Source: an uncultured Rubrobacteraceae bacterium (lineage in GTDB: Bacteria; Actinomycetota; Rubrobacteria; Rubrobacterales; Rubrobacteraceae). From it: a stretch of DNA of 57,932 nt. Of this stretch, positions 1 to 7,289 are shown one piece after another (position 1 is the stretch's first letter; the number at the start of each line of letters is the position of its first letter). The notes under the pieces are model-generated. The model saw nothing but the letters and a program-made list of their open reading frames with translations, was not told the DNA's origin and searched no databases. Where the stretch lies: assembly GCA_902806085.1 (NCBI GenBank), contig CADCVH010000131.1:1-57932 (forward strand), given 5' to 3'. A program made the translations under genes and the position numbers.

Positions 1-328
1 CGAACACCACCGCCCACATCCTCAGCATGTTCGGCACGGCCCTCGGGTCGGTGAGCGCCACGGCCACCGGCGTCACGGTGTTCTCGGTGTAGAGCTGCGC
101 CTTGCCCAGGATGACGATGAGGAAGCCCAAGGGGTAGGCCAGGTAGGCGGCCAACCCCGCGCCCCCCGTCAGGGCGCCTACGACCGCCAGGGCCACCGCC
201 GAGAACGAGATGTTGAGCCCGGCGGCGAAGCCGCTGAAGGTCAGCCCCAGCGAGGCCCGGTCCAGCTCCTCGCGCCCGTCCTCGACGACGGCTTGGAGGA
301 TCTCGCCAGCGTTCTTGGTGTCCGCCAT
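1..328 (-). CDS. Formate/nitrite transporter (FNT) family channel, N-terminal part
   Basis: The reading frame starts at an ATG whose complement is at 326-328 and runs off the left edge, so only about 109 N-terminal residues are visible. After a charged cytoplasmic start there are two hydrophobic segments, the first containing GLNISFSA and the second YPLGFLIVILGKAQLYTEN. These match the first helices and the re-entrant signature of FNT-type pentameric channels, which carry small monovalent anions such as formate or nitrite across the cytoplasmic membrane. The sequence most resembles the YfdC-like branch with an acidic N-terminal segment. The substrate cannot be judged from this part. It is divergent from the SDR gene that follows. 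Confidence 0.8.
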   Translation of the reverse strand, partial: MADTKNAGEILQAVVEDGREELDRASLGLTFSGFAAGLNISFSAVALAVVGALTGGAGLAAYLAYPLGFLIVILGKAQLYTENTVTPVAVALTDPRAVPNMLRMWAVVF

Positions 329-481
329 GCTCCCATCTAAGCGGTGTTCGCGACCGTGGGCAAGGTTTCGGCGGGCGATGGGGAGGAAATGGGTCGAAGT
401 GTGCAGCCCATACGGGGTTACCCGCCGCAGGTACCAGGGCACAACAGAGGCAAGCCAGTTTCGCAACGCAAAGGAGCTTCC

Positions 482-1378
482 GTGACCGACCAGTACACCC
501 AGCAGGACCCGACGACCCAGTACCCGCAGCCCAACTTCGGCGAACAGAAGCTGGATCACCCCGGCCTCGAGCCGGAGATGAACCCCAAGCCCGACTACGG
601 CTACGATACCTACCGCGGATCCTGGCGGCTGGAGGGCAAGAAGGCGATCATAACCGGCGGCGACTCGGGCATCGGCCGCGCCGTGGCGCTCGCCTTCGCG
701 CGTGAGGGCGCGGACGTCCTGATCTCCTACCTCGAAGAAGAAGAGCCCGATGCCCTGGAGACGGCGCGCGTGGTCGAGGAGGCCGGCAGGAAGGCCGTCA
801 AGGTTCCCGGTGACGTCAGGGACGAGGCCCACTGCCAGAACATCGTGCAGAAGGCCGTGGACGAGTTCGGGCGGATCGACGTCCTCATCAACAACGCCGC
901 CTACCAGATGGTGCAGCCCGGCGGCATAGAGGACATCACGTCCGAGCAGTTCGACCGCGTCCTGAAGACCAACATCTACGCTATGTTCTGGCTCTCGAAG
1001 GCGGCGATCCCGCACATGCGGCCCGGCGCGAGCATCATCAACACCACCTCCATCGAGGCCTACCAGCCAGATCCGGGGCTTCTCGATTACGCCTCCACCA
1101 AGGGCGCCATCGTCACCTTCACGAAGGGCCTTGCCCAGGACCTGATAGCCCAGGGCATCAGGGTGAACGCGGTGGCGCCGGGGCCGGTGTGGACGCCGCT
1201 GATCCCGGCCACCATGCCCGCCGAGCAAGTCTCGCAGTTCGGCGCCTCCGAGTCCCCCATCGGGCGCCCGGCCCAACCGGCCGAGCTGGCGCCGCCCTAC
1301 GTCTTCTTGGCCTCCCAGGAGTCGAGCTACGTCAGCGGCCAGGTTCTGGGGGTCACCGGCGGCGCGCCGCTCTCGTAG
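482..1378 (+). CDS. SDR family oxidoreductase (YghA / general stress protein 39-like)
   Basis: A 298-residue NAD(P)-dependent short-chain dehydrogenase. The start is a GTG just after AAAGGAG; the frame is open further upstream but has no comparable ribosome binding site. The first 48 residues are Q/P/D-rich (TQQDPTTQYPQPNFG), typical of the YghA/GSP39 branch. The Rossmann motif TGGDSGIG is at residues 58-65, NNAA at 137-140, and the catalytic Ser190, Tyr203 and Lys207 are in place (YASTK). Members of this branch are often stress-induced reductases of aldehydes or ketones with poorly known substrates. The HAD and hydrolase genes follow on the same strand, so a small stress or detoxification operon is plausible. 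Confidence 0.9.
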   Translation: MTDQYTQQDPTTQYPQPNFGEQKLDHPGLEPEMNPKPDYGYDTYRGSWRLEGKKAIITGGDSGIGRAVALAFAREGADVLISYLEEEEPDALETARVVEEAGRKAVKVPGDVRDEAHCQNIVQKAVDEFGRIDVLINNAAYQMVQPGGIEDITSEQFDRVLKTNIYAMFWLSKAAIPHMRPGASIINTTSIEAYQPDPGLLDYASTKGAIVTFTKGLAQDLIAQGIRVNAVAPGPVWTPLIPATMPAEQVSQFGASESPIGRPAQPAELAPPYVFLASQESSYVSGQVLGVTGGAPLS

Positions 1379-1510
1379 CCCCACCCGTTGCAAAAGCACC
1401 GAAGCTTCCGTCAAGAAAGACAGCGAGGACGCCGCCCAAAAGGGGGCCTGGAAGTTTTCGGTAATCTTCTGGGCTCGTCGAGGCGGGTCGAGAATAACGA
1501 GGAGGATACT

Positions 1511-2170
1511 TTGGTAAAGGCGGTGTTCCTGGATATAGACGGGACACTCATGGACACGAACTACCTGCACATCGAGGCCTGGGCGCAAGCCTTCGAGGAA
1601 GTGGGGGCGCGGCCGCCGCGCTCGAGGATCCACCACGAGGTGGGCAAGGGCTCCGACAAGCTGATCCCCGGGTTTGTCGAGGAGGGGCAGAAGGCCGAGC
1701 GGGTCAGCGAGCTCCACAGCGAGTACTACGCCGAGATGCAGGAACGCGGGCACCCCCTGCCCGGTGCCAAGGAGCTCATAGCCTCGTTGGCAGAGCTGGG
1801 CTACGAGGTCTGGCTGGCCACCAGCGCCAAGCCCGAGGAGCTAGAGCACCACATGAAAGAACTCGCGGCCGAGGGCAAGATCTCCGGGGTCGGCTCCTCG
1901 GACGAGGCCGAGGAGCCGAAGCCCGCCCCCGACATCTTCGGGCTCGCCCTGGAGCGGGCGGGGGTCTCCCCCGAGGACGCCGTGGTGGTCGGCGACTCGG
2001 TCTGGGACATCGAGGCCGCCAAGGAGGCCGGGATAAGGGTCGCGGCGGTCATGACCGGGGGCGCCTTCAGCCGCGCCGAGCTGGAGGAGGCCGGGGCCTA
2101 CGCGGTCTACGAAGACTGCGCCGAGTTGCTGAAGGCCGGCTTCCCCGAGCAACCAGAACCTTCCGCTTAG
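1511..2170 (+). CDS. HAD family hydrolase (phosphoglycolate phosphatase / beta-phosphoglucomutase-like)
   Basis: A 219-residue haloacid dehalogenase-fold phosphatase. The proposed start is the TTG at 1511, behind a GGAGGA ribosome binding site, which puts the catalytic motif DIDGTLMD directly at the N-terminus (Asp8 nucleophile, Asp10 acid/base). An alpha-helical cap domain follows (about residues 20-80), then motif II (TSAKPEE), motif III lysine (EPKPAPDIF) and motif IV (VVGDSVWDIEAAKEAG). The layout is that of subfamily I phosphatases acting on small sugar or glycolate phosphates. The substrate cannot be predicted. It ends 11 bases before the next hydrolase gene, so the two are probably cotranscribed. 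Confidence 0.85.
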   Translation: MVKAVFLDIDGTLMDTNYLHIEAWAQAFEEVGARPPRSRIHHEVGKGSDKLIPGFVEEGQKAERVSELHSEYYAEMQERGHPLPGAKELIASLAELGYEVWLATSAKPEELEHHMKELAAEGKISGVGSSDEAEEPKPAPDIFGLALERAGVSPEDAVVVGDSVWDIEAAKEAGIRVAAVMTGGAFSRAELEEAGAYAVYEDCAELLKAGFPEQPEPSA

Positions 2171-2181
2171 GGGGTGGGGTT

Positions 2182-3069
2182 ATGGCGGGAGATTACCGGG
2201 ATGATCGGCCACAGGAGATAAACGCGGCGATCGAGGAGCATAGGTTCGAGGTCGACGGGCTGCCCATCCGCTACCTTGCCGCGGGCGAAGGTCCGCCCCT
2301 GATCTTGCTGCACGGCGTCGGCGACAACGCCCTCGACTGGCGGTGGGTAATACCCGCCCTGGCGCGCGACCACGCCGTCTACGCGCCGGACCTGCCCGGC
2401 TCGGGCGGCAGCGCAAGGCCCGAGCCGGGTGGCTACTCGCCGGCCTCCTTCGAGCGGTTCGTGGGCTCGTTCCTGGACTCCTTGGGAGTCGAGCGGGCCG
2501 CGGTGGTCGGCAACTCCTTGGGCGGCCTCGCCGGCCTGCGCCTAGCCTTGTCCGAACCGGGACGGGTAGCGGCGCTGGGCCTCGTCGCCGCCGCGGGCAT
2601 GGGGCGCAAGGTCAGCCCGGCGCTGAGGTCGCTGTCGGTGCCGGGCTACGGCAGGCTGGCGGCCGCCTGGGGCGCGAGGCGGCCCGGGGCGGCCCAGAGG
2701 GCGCTGGGGCGGTCGGCGTTGCTCTTCGCCCGCCCCCGGCGCGTCCCGCGGGGGTGGCTCAAGGAGCAGTACCGGCTGGCGAGGATTCCCGGCTTCCTCA
2801 AGGCCCAGCTGGCCACCGTCCGCGGGCAGGTGGGCATAAAGGGGCAGCGCGGGGTGCTGTTGGATCGACTCCCCCGCCTACAGACGCCCACGCTCGTGGT
2901 GTGGGGGGAGCGCGACAGGGTGCTCCCGGCCTCCCAGGCGCACGAGGCCGCCGCCCGCTTGCCCAACGGCTCCCTCGAACTGATACCGGACTGCGGGCAC
3001 CTGCCCCAAGTCGAACACCCCGACCGGTTCGCCGCCGTCCTCGGTCGGTTCCTGGGCGAGCATGCATGA
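2182..3069 (+). CDS. Alpha/beta hydrolase
   Basis: A 295-residue alpha/beta-hydrolase-fold protein, full length for the family. The oxyanion-hole segment LLHGVGDN is at about 42-49, the nucleophile elbow GNSLGG has Ser112, and the probable acid and histidine are Asp245 (WGERDRVLP) and His273 (CGHLPQVEHP). There is no signal peptide, so it should be cytoplasmic. It resembles the BphD/MhpC-type and epoxide-hydrolase-like branch, but the substrate is unknown. It starts at ATG 11 bases after the HAD gene, and its last codons overlap the start of the CsbD-like gene by 8 bases, so these genes look translationally coupled. Confidence 0.85.
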   Translation: MAGDYRDDRPQEINAAIEEHRFEVDGLPIRYLAAGEGPPLILLHGVGDNALDWRWVIPALARDHAVYAPDLPGSGGSARPEPGGYSPASFERFVGSFLDSLGVERAAVVGNSLGGLAGLRLALSEPGRVAALGLVAAAGMGRKVSPALRSLSVPGYGRLAAAWGARRPGAAQRALGRSALLFARPRRVPRGWLKEQYRLARIPGFLKAQLATVRGQVGIKGQRGVLLDRLPRLQTPTLVVWGERDRVLPASQAHEAAARLPNGSLELIPDCGHLPQVEHPDRFAAVLGRFLGEHA

Positions 3070-3229
3070 TCCACGCTCACAGCAGGCAGGCATCAATTCG
3101 AAGGGCCGCGCGAGGCAGGCCGTCGGTTGCCTGAACGGGGACAAGGGCAAGATGGCCGAGGGGCGATCGGACCAGCGCGAGGGCACGGCCAAGGAGAAGT
3201 CGGGGGCCGCGAAAGACTTGGCGGGGTAA
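3062..3229 (+). CDS. CsbD-like stress protein, very small
   Basis: A 55-residue hydrophilic protein. Its ATG lies inside the last codons of the alpha/beta hydrolase gene (8-base overlap in another frame). The sequence contains KGRARQAVG, LNGDKGKMAEGRSDQ and EGTAKEKSGAAKDLAG, which match the repeated pattern of CsbD proteins (GRxKEAxGxLxGDKxxxAEGKxDQxxGxxxxxxGxxKD). CsbD-family proteins are general-stress proteins of unknown biochemical role. An N-terminal piece with HDPRSQQAG replaces the usual MNKDxxKG. The match is by eye but spans most of the protein. Coupling to the upstream hydrolase suggests coexpression. Confidence 0.7.
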   Translation: MHDPRSQQAGINSKGRARQAVGCLNGDKGKMAEGRSDQREGTAKEKSGAAKDLAG

Positions 3230-3281
3230 CGACCGCACACGGATCCCCGGACCGGGGTCATGCGAACTTCCTAGAACCACC

Positions 3282-4526
3282 TCAGCGCGGAGTTGGCGCA
3301 ACCTTCCTTCTGGGACGAGCCGCCCACCGCGATCGAGAAGCCAGGCGCGCGCAGGAGATCTCGAGCCTGCCCGTCCGCCCCCCGCCGACCAGCTGGTAAC
3401 GAACGATGAGTATCTCGAGCAGCCGAAGCAGCCGCTCGACCTCTGCTTGCGGAAATCTCTCGAGGGCGGAGAGCAAGACGGGGTGCACCTGCTGCCCGCC
3501 CAACAGCTTCAGGTTCCTCACGCGCTCCTTGGCCTCCTCGGAGTAGCCCGACCATAGCGGGTCGTCGGCGACCTCGAGCGCGGTGTACTGCTCGGAGGCG
3601 GCTAGCATGTCGCTGGACAACTCACCCGCATCGCCCCTTGACGAGACGCGCTCCTTGAAGCGGGCAAACAGCTGCGGATTCTGGACGCGCCCGTTGCGGG
3701 AGGTCCACCACGCCTTCAGGAAGTCGTCGGCCTTGACGTTGGTCAGGTTCGCCATCATCTGCGACCATCTCCCCTGGATGTCCCGCAGGAGCACCCCGTC
3801 GCCGGCCTGGCCGAACAGGTGATTCTTGGCCAGGTCGAGGACACTGAGGTCCAAGCCGCGGTCGTTGAGTGTCTCGAAGACGGTGTAGGCGTTCACCTCG
3901 CTGGGGACGTTCAGCGTGACCCCCTTGACGCTGTCCCGGAGGTAGCGGACCAGATCGAAGAGGCGGCGGGCGCCCTGTGCCGGCTCGTCCGCCTCCGACG
4001 CTATCTCGTCGACGCGGGCCCGGCAGAACAGGGCGGCCTCGAGCAACGCTCTGTTCGGATCGTAGCGGTTGAGCGCGGCCAGCTCCCGCCTGATGTCCTC
4101 CACCGGCGACTCGTGCACCACGCGCCTCACGAACGCGTCGTTGTTGGCCTGGTTGAGCACCAGGATCGGCTCCATCTCGTCCTCGCCAAGCTCGCGCGAA
4201 GCTATGTAGTCGCTCTGGATCTTTCGGAAGTCGTCCTCGAAGCCCCGGGCCGTAAGCCAGCTCCGGATCGCCGCCAGGATGATCACCGTCGTGGCCAGTC
4301 GCTGCTGGCCGTCGAGGATCGTGTACACGCGCTCCGACTCCGGCTTGAACACCATCAAGCCGACGAAGTACTCGCCCTGGCCGGAGTCCTTGGCGTCGTA
4401 CACGTCCTTAAAGAGCTGATCCAGTTCGTCTTCCGTCCACGAGTAGTCGCGCTGGTGGTGCGGGATCAAGAACCGGCCGCCCTCCTTGAGCAAGCGCCCA
4501 ATGCCCACCGTTGGCGCTTCTACCAT
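3282..4526 (-). CDS. DUF262 domain protein, probably truncated at the C-terminus
   Basis: A 414-residue protein with an N-terminal DUF262 domain (ParB/Srx-like fold, as in the GmrS half of GmrSD). Visible motifs are IPHHQRDYSW near residue 22, the YFVGLMV block and ILDGQQRLATTV, the signature of the NTP-using DUF262 fold. The start ATG sits behind GGGAGGTTAGG. Relatives of this type run 550-700 residues and often end in a DUF1524 HNH nuclease domain. Here the family-like sequence stops at ISCARLA and an arginine-rich tail of about 18 residues runs to the stop. No HNH motif is present downstream. It lies beside three tRNA genes. It may be a decayed type IV restriction-like gene or a short stand-alone form; no partner gene is visible. 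Confidence 0.7.
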   Translation of the reverse strand: MVEAPTVGIGRLLKEGGRFLIPHHQRDYSWTEDELDQLFKDVYDAKDSGQGEYFVGLMVFKPESERVYTILDGQQRLATTVIILAAIRSWLTARGFEDDFRKIQSDYIASRELGEDEMEPILVLNQANNDAFVRRVVHESPVEDIRRELAALNRYDPNRALLEAALFCRARVDEIASEADEPAQGARRLFDLVRYLRDSVKGVTLNVPSEVNAYTVFETLNDRGLDLSVLDLAKNHLFGQAGDGVLLRDIQGRWSQMMANLTNVKADDFLKAWWTSRNGRVQNPQLFARFKERVSSRGDAGELSSDMLAASEQYTALEVADDPLWSGYSEEAKERVRNLKLLGGQQVHPVLLSALERFPQAEVERLLRLLEILIVRYQLVGGGRTGRLEISCARLASRSRWAARPRRKVAPTPR

Positions 4527-4688
4527 CCTAACCTCCCGAAGTTGAAGCAGTCGCGGTCCATAAGATGCAGCGTGGTCCCAAGGTCTCGTTTTCCGGTTAG
4601 AGTCAAACTAGAGTCAACCGAGCCAAATGGGCCATAGGTCCTCCGACCACCTGTTGTCTTTTACCTGCAAATACGTGGTTTTCTGGGG

Positions 4689-4762
4689 CGCGCCCGGCAG
4701 GACTCGAACCTGCAACCTGCGGATTAGAAGTCCGCTGCTCTATCCAATTGAGCTACGGGCGC
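4689..4762 (-). tRNA. tRNA-Arg (anticodon TCT)
   Basis: A cloverleaf on the minus strand with a perfect 7-base-pair acceptor stem (4756-4762 with 4690-4696), a T-loop carrying GTTCGAGTCC and an anticodon loop read as CTTCTAA, giving TCT for AGA codons. The CCA end is not encoded. It is the last of three closely spaced tRNA genes, all transcribed leftward. AGA is rare in a GC-rich genome, so this is probably the only tRNA for that codon; that is inference. Confidence 0.93.
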
Positions 4763-4784
4763 AGGCGACGCCGTGCGACGCGAG

Positions 4785-4856
<72 letters not shown>

Positions 4857-4878
4857 CGCCGGTCTTCCGGGCTCTGCT

Positions 4879-4953
<75 letters not shown>

Positions 4954-4986
4954 CGGAGACCGGGGATGAGTATAACAAAGGGTGGC

Positions 4987-5799
4987 TTAGATGACGGCGG
5001 CCGGGGAGACGGCCTCTATCTCCTCGTCGAGGAAGCGGCTGCCGAGCAGGGCGAACTCTTCGGGGTCGGCGCTGCAGACGTAGGTGGCGTTGCCTTTGTC
5101 TTCGGTGTTGCGCGGGCGCCGCAGGTGGCCGCGGCGGGAGAGCATGCGGCCGACCTCGAGGGCGGTCTGGCCTGCGGAGGAGATCAGCCGCACCTCGGGC
5201 CCCAGGATGCGGTTGATGGGCGCGGAGATGAGCGGGTAGTGGGTGCAGCCGAGCACGACGGCGTCCACCCGCTGCCGCATGAGAGGCTCCAGGTACCCGG
5301 CTGCCACGGACTCCAGGGCGGGCCCGTCCACGATGCCCTTCTCGATCAGGGGCACGAACTCCGGGCACGCCTGCTCGTAGACCTCGATGCCGGCGTCCAG
5401 CGAGTGGACCGCCCGCCGGTACGCGGCGCTCCTGGCCGTGAGCTGCGTGGCGAGAACGCCCACGCGCCGGTTGCGCGTCTCCTCCACGGCGGCCCGGGCG
5501 CCCGGTTCTACGACGCCGATGATCGGGACGTCGAAGGAGCGCTGCAGGGTGCGCAGCGCCGCCGCCGCGGCCGTGTTGCAGGCGATCACGACCATCTTGA
5601 CGTCCTGCTCGATCAGGTAGCGCACGATCTCGAACGCGAACCACCTGACCTCGGCGGGGTCGCGCGGCCCGTAGGGAACCCGCGCCGTGTCCCCGAAGTA
5701 CACCGTGTGCTCGTAGGGCAGCCGGTCCCGGATCTCCGCGAGAACCGTCAACCCCCCGACACCAGAATCGAAAACCCCGATTGGCCGTGGATCGCTCAC
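4987..5799 (-). CDS. murI: Glutamate racemase
   Basis: A 270-residue cofactor-independent racemase that makes D-glutamate for peptidoglycan stem peptides in the cytoplasm. GVFDSGVGGLTV is at residues 8-19 (Asp11, Ser12), the first catalytic cysteine is Cys74 (ACNTA) and the second Cys185 (LGCTHYPL). Length is normal. The start is GTG at 5797-5799. There is no Shine-Dalgarno sequence, but TATAAT ends 8 bases before the GTG, so the mRNA is probably leaderless. The Nudix gene is divergent, and the three tRNA genes follow on the same strand. Confidence 0.95.
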   Translation of the reverse strand: MSDPRPIGVFDSGVGGLTVLAEIRDRLPYEHTVYFGDTARVPYGPRDPAEVRWFAFEIVRYLIEQDVKMVVIACNTAAAAALRTLQRSFDVPIIGVVEPGARAAVEETRNRRVGVLATQLTARSAAYRRAVHSLDAGIEVYEQACPEFVPLIEKGIVDGPALESVAAGYLEPLMRQRVDAVVLGCTHYPLISAPINRILGPEVRLISSAGQTALEVGRMLSRRGHLRRPRNTEDKGNATYVCSADPEEFALLGSRFLDEEIEAVSPAAVI

Positions 5800-5807
5800 G
5801 GGGCCCT

Positions 5808-5813
5808 ATTATA
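5808..5813 (-). promoter_or_regulatory. murI -10 box, leaderless start
   Basis: On the minus strand this reads TATAAT, a perfect -10 hexamer, with 8 bases (5800-5807) before the murI GTG. Transcription would begin within a base or so of the start codon. No good -35 is seen (TTATGG-like at the expected spacing). The AT-rich core may also serve the divergent Nudix gene. Confidence 0.55.
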
Positions 5814-5850
5814 TCTATTCGCTGAGCTTTCCCATAAACTCACCCGCAAC

Positions 5851-6330
5851 GTGATCTCCTTTGGCAAAGACGGCAAGCGTTTCAAGTACCGCGTCGCCGG
5901 CCTCTGCGTCCATGACGGGTACGTGCTCCTGACGAAAGCGGATCAGGACGACTACTGGATCCTACCCGGCGGAAAGGTCGAACTCTCCGAAGACACCCGC
6001 ACCACGCTCCGGCGCGAGTTGGTCGAAGAGACCGGTTACGAGGCGGAAATTAAAGACCTGCTCTGGATAGTCGAAAACTTCTTCCACCTGGACGAAACGC
6101 ACTACCACGAACTCGCCTTCGTCTACGCCATCGCCCCCACGGACCCGGCCATTCTCGACGACTCCTGGTCCCACCAAACCACGGACGGCGACGTCCGCAT
6201 CGAACTGCGCTGGTTCGAGCTGGACAAACTCGAGGCCGTCAACTTCCGACCGGCCTTCCTCAGGCCCCTCCTGCAAGACCCACCCGAGGCACCCCGGCAC
6301 ATGATCGTGAAAGAGCCATACCAGGGATAG
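5851..6330 (+). CDS. Nudix hydrolase
   Basis: A 159-residue Nudix-fold protein, predicted to cleave a nucleoside diphosphate linked to another group. The full Nudix box GX5EX7REUXEEXGU is present, from GKVELSE through RRELVEETGY (about residues 47-69). The GTG at 5851 begins ISFGKDGKRFKYRVAG, the usual N-terminus of this branch, and there is no ATG, GTG or TTG in frame for many codons upstream. No Shine-Dalgarno sequence precedes it; a TAAACT box 10 bases upstream hints at a very short or absent leader. The substrate is unknown. It is divergent from murI and convergent with ssrA. Confidence 0.85.
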   Translation: MISFGKDGKRFKYRVAGLCVHDGYVLLTKADQDDYWILPGGKVELSEDTRTTLRRELVEETGYEAEIKDLLWIVENFFHLDETHYHELAFVYAIAPTDPAILDDSWSHQTTDGDVRIELRWFELDKLEAVNFRPAFLRPLLQDPPEAPRHMIVKEPYQG

Positions 6331-6375
6331 GCCAACCGGCCGAAAGCCGCCAAAAGTGACGTGTTGACGAAATAC

Positions 6376-6407
6376 GGGCCCCGGAAGGATCTCTCCTTCC
6401 GGGGCCC
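6376..6407. terminator. Bidirectional hairpin terminator between the Nudix gene and ssrA
   Basis: A perfect 14-base-pair inverted repeat (6376-6389 with 6394-6407) with a four-base loop. It lies in the 84 bases between the end of the Nudix gene and the 3' end of ssrA, which converge. On the minus strand the bases after the stem include GTATTTCG, a weak T-run, so it probably ends ssrA and may also end the Nudix transcript. Confidence 0.8.
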
Positions 6408-6414
6408 GACTCAG

Positions 6415-6766
6415 TGGAGGCGGCGGGACTCGAACCCGCGTCCGCGAGCGCGCCGTCCGTGAGATTCTACGAGCGTAGCTCCCGGTTTGTTTTCGCCTTT
6501 CGCGACGGACCGGGGCGCCGCCGCGGGGCTAGCCCGTTAAGTGTCCCCCAGAGGCTCCGGGCCAGAACCCCAGGGGTAGAGCCCACTTGATGACACCGGA
6601 CCCCGGGCCGTGGGCCGCCCGGACCGATGGGCTACTCAGTTAATTAAGCAGCCAGAGCCATTTCGTTGTTGGCGTGTATCTTTGGTGCCGGCGTTTTACG
6701 AGTCTCCAGCAAACTCGGCTCGTCTCACTGGACGCTGACCACTCCCGTCGAAGCCAAAACGCCCCC
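6415..6766 (-). ncRNA. ssrA: Transfer-messenger RNA (tmRNA)
   Basis: The RNA is about 352 bases, minus strand. The 5' end matches the conserved GGGGGCGTTTTGGCTTCGAC start, and the 3' end carries a T arm (GGGTTCGAGTCCC) and an acceptor strand CGCCTCC plus A that pairs over seven positions with the 5' GGGGGCG (one G-T). CCA is not encoded. The tag reading frame is at 6644-6673: GCC AAC AAC GAA ATG GCT CTG GCT GCT TAA, giving ANNEMALAA, with the usual ALAA degradation end. With smpB next door this makes the ribosome-rescue pair that tags products of stalled translation. Confidence 0.95.
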
Positions 6767-6836
6767 ATGAAGGGACTATTTTACCATCGCGCAAGGGTTC
6801 TTCAAAGCAAGAGCACGGGCGAGGGCCGTCTCGATC

Positions 6837-7289
6837 TTACCGGCGCAGGCTCTCCTTGACGGCCCGCTGCATCTCGCGTTCTGCCGTCTTGCGGGCGATG
6901 TCGCGGCGCTTGTCGTACTCCCTCTTGCGGCTGGCCACCCCGAGTTGGAGCTTCAGGTTGCCGTTTTTGGTGTAGAGCTTGAGCGGCACGAGCGTGTTGC
7001 CCTCGGTAAGCGTCTTGCCCGTGAGGCGGTCGATCTCCTTGCGGTGCAGCAGCAGCTTGCGCTCGCGCGTCGGCCGCTGCTCCCGGTGGGTGGCGTTCTC
7101 GTAGGGCGAGATGTGGGCCCCGATCAGGAACACCTCGCCGTCGCGCACCCGCGCGTAGCTCTCTTTGAGGTTGGCCCGGCCTTCCCGTATAGATTTCACC
7201 TCGGGCCCGGTGAGCGCGATGCCGGCCTCGTAGGTCTCCTCTATCGTGAAGTCGTGCAGGGCCTTCTTGTTGCGTGCAAAGTCTGTCAT
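6837..7289 (-). CDS. smpB: SsrA-binding protein SmpB
   Basis: A 150-residue OB-fold RNA-binding protein that delivers tmRNA to stalled ribosomes. Family blocks are all visible: NKKALHDFTIEETYEAGI, LTGPEVKSIREGRANLKESY, HISPYENATH and TERKLLLH-like RERKLLLHRKEI, and a basic C-terminal tail (KRRDIARKTAEREMQRAVKESLRR, in parts) that enters the empty mRNA channel. Length is normal. It overlaps the rnr stop by 4 bases (ATGA) and lies 70 bases upstream of ssrA, so the rescue factors and the RNase R that clears the faulty mRNA are encoded together. Confidence 0.97.
   Translation of the reverse strand: MTDFARNKKALHDFTIEETYEAGIALTGPEVKSIREGRANLKESYARVRDGEVFLIGAHISPYENATHREQRPTRERKLLLHRKEIDRLTGKTLTEGNTLVPLKLYTKNGNLKLQLGVASRKREYDKRRDIARKTAEREMQRAVKESLRR

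Noticed and set aside
3282-4526. Complete GmrSD-type restriction enzyme
   Set aside because: The DUF1524/HNH half is absent from this frame and from all frames downstream.
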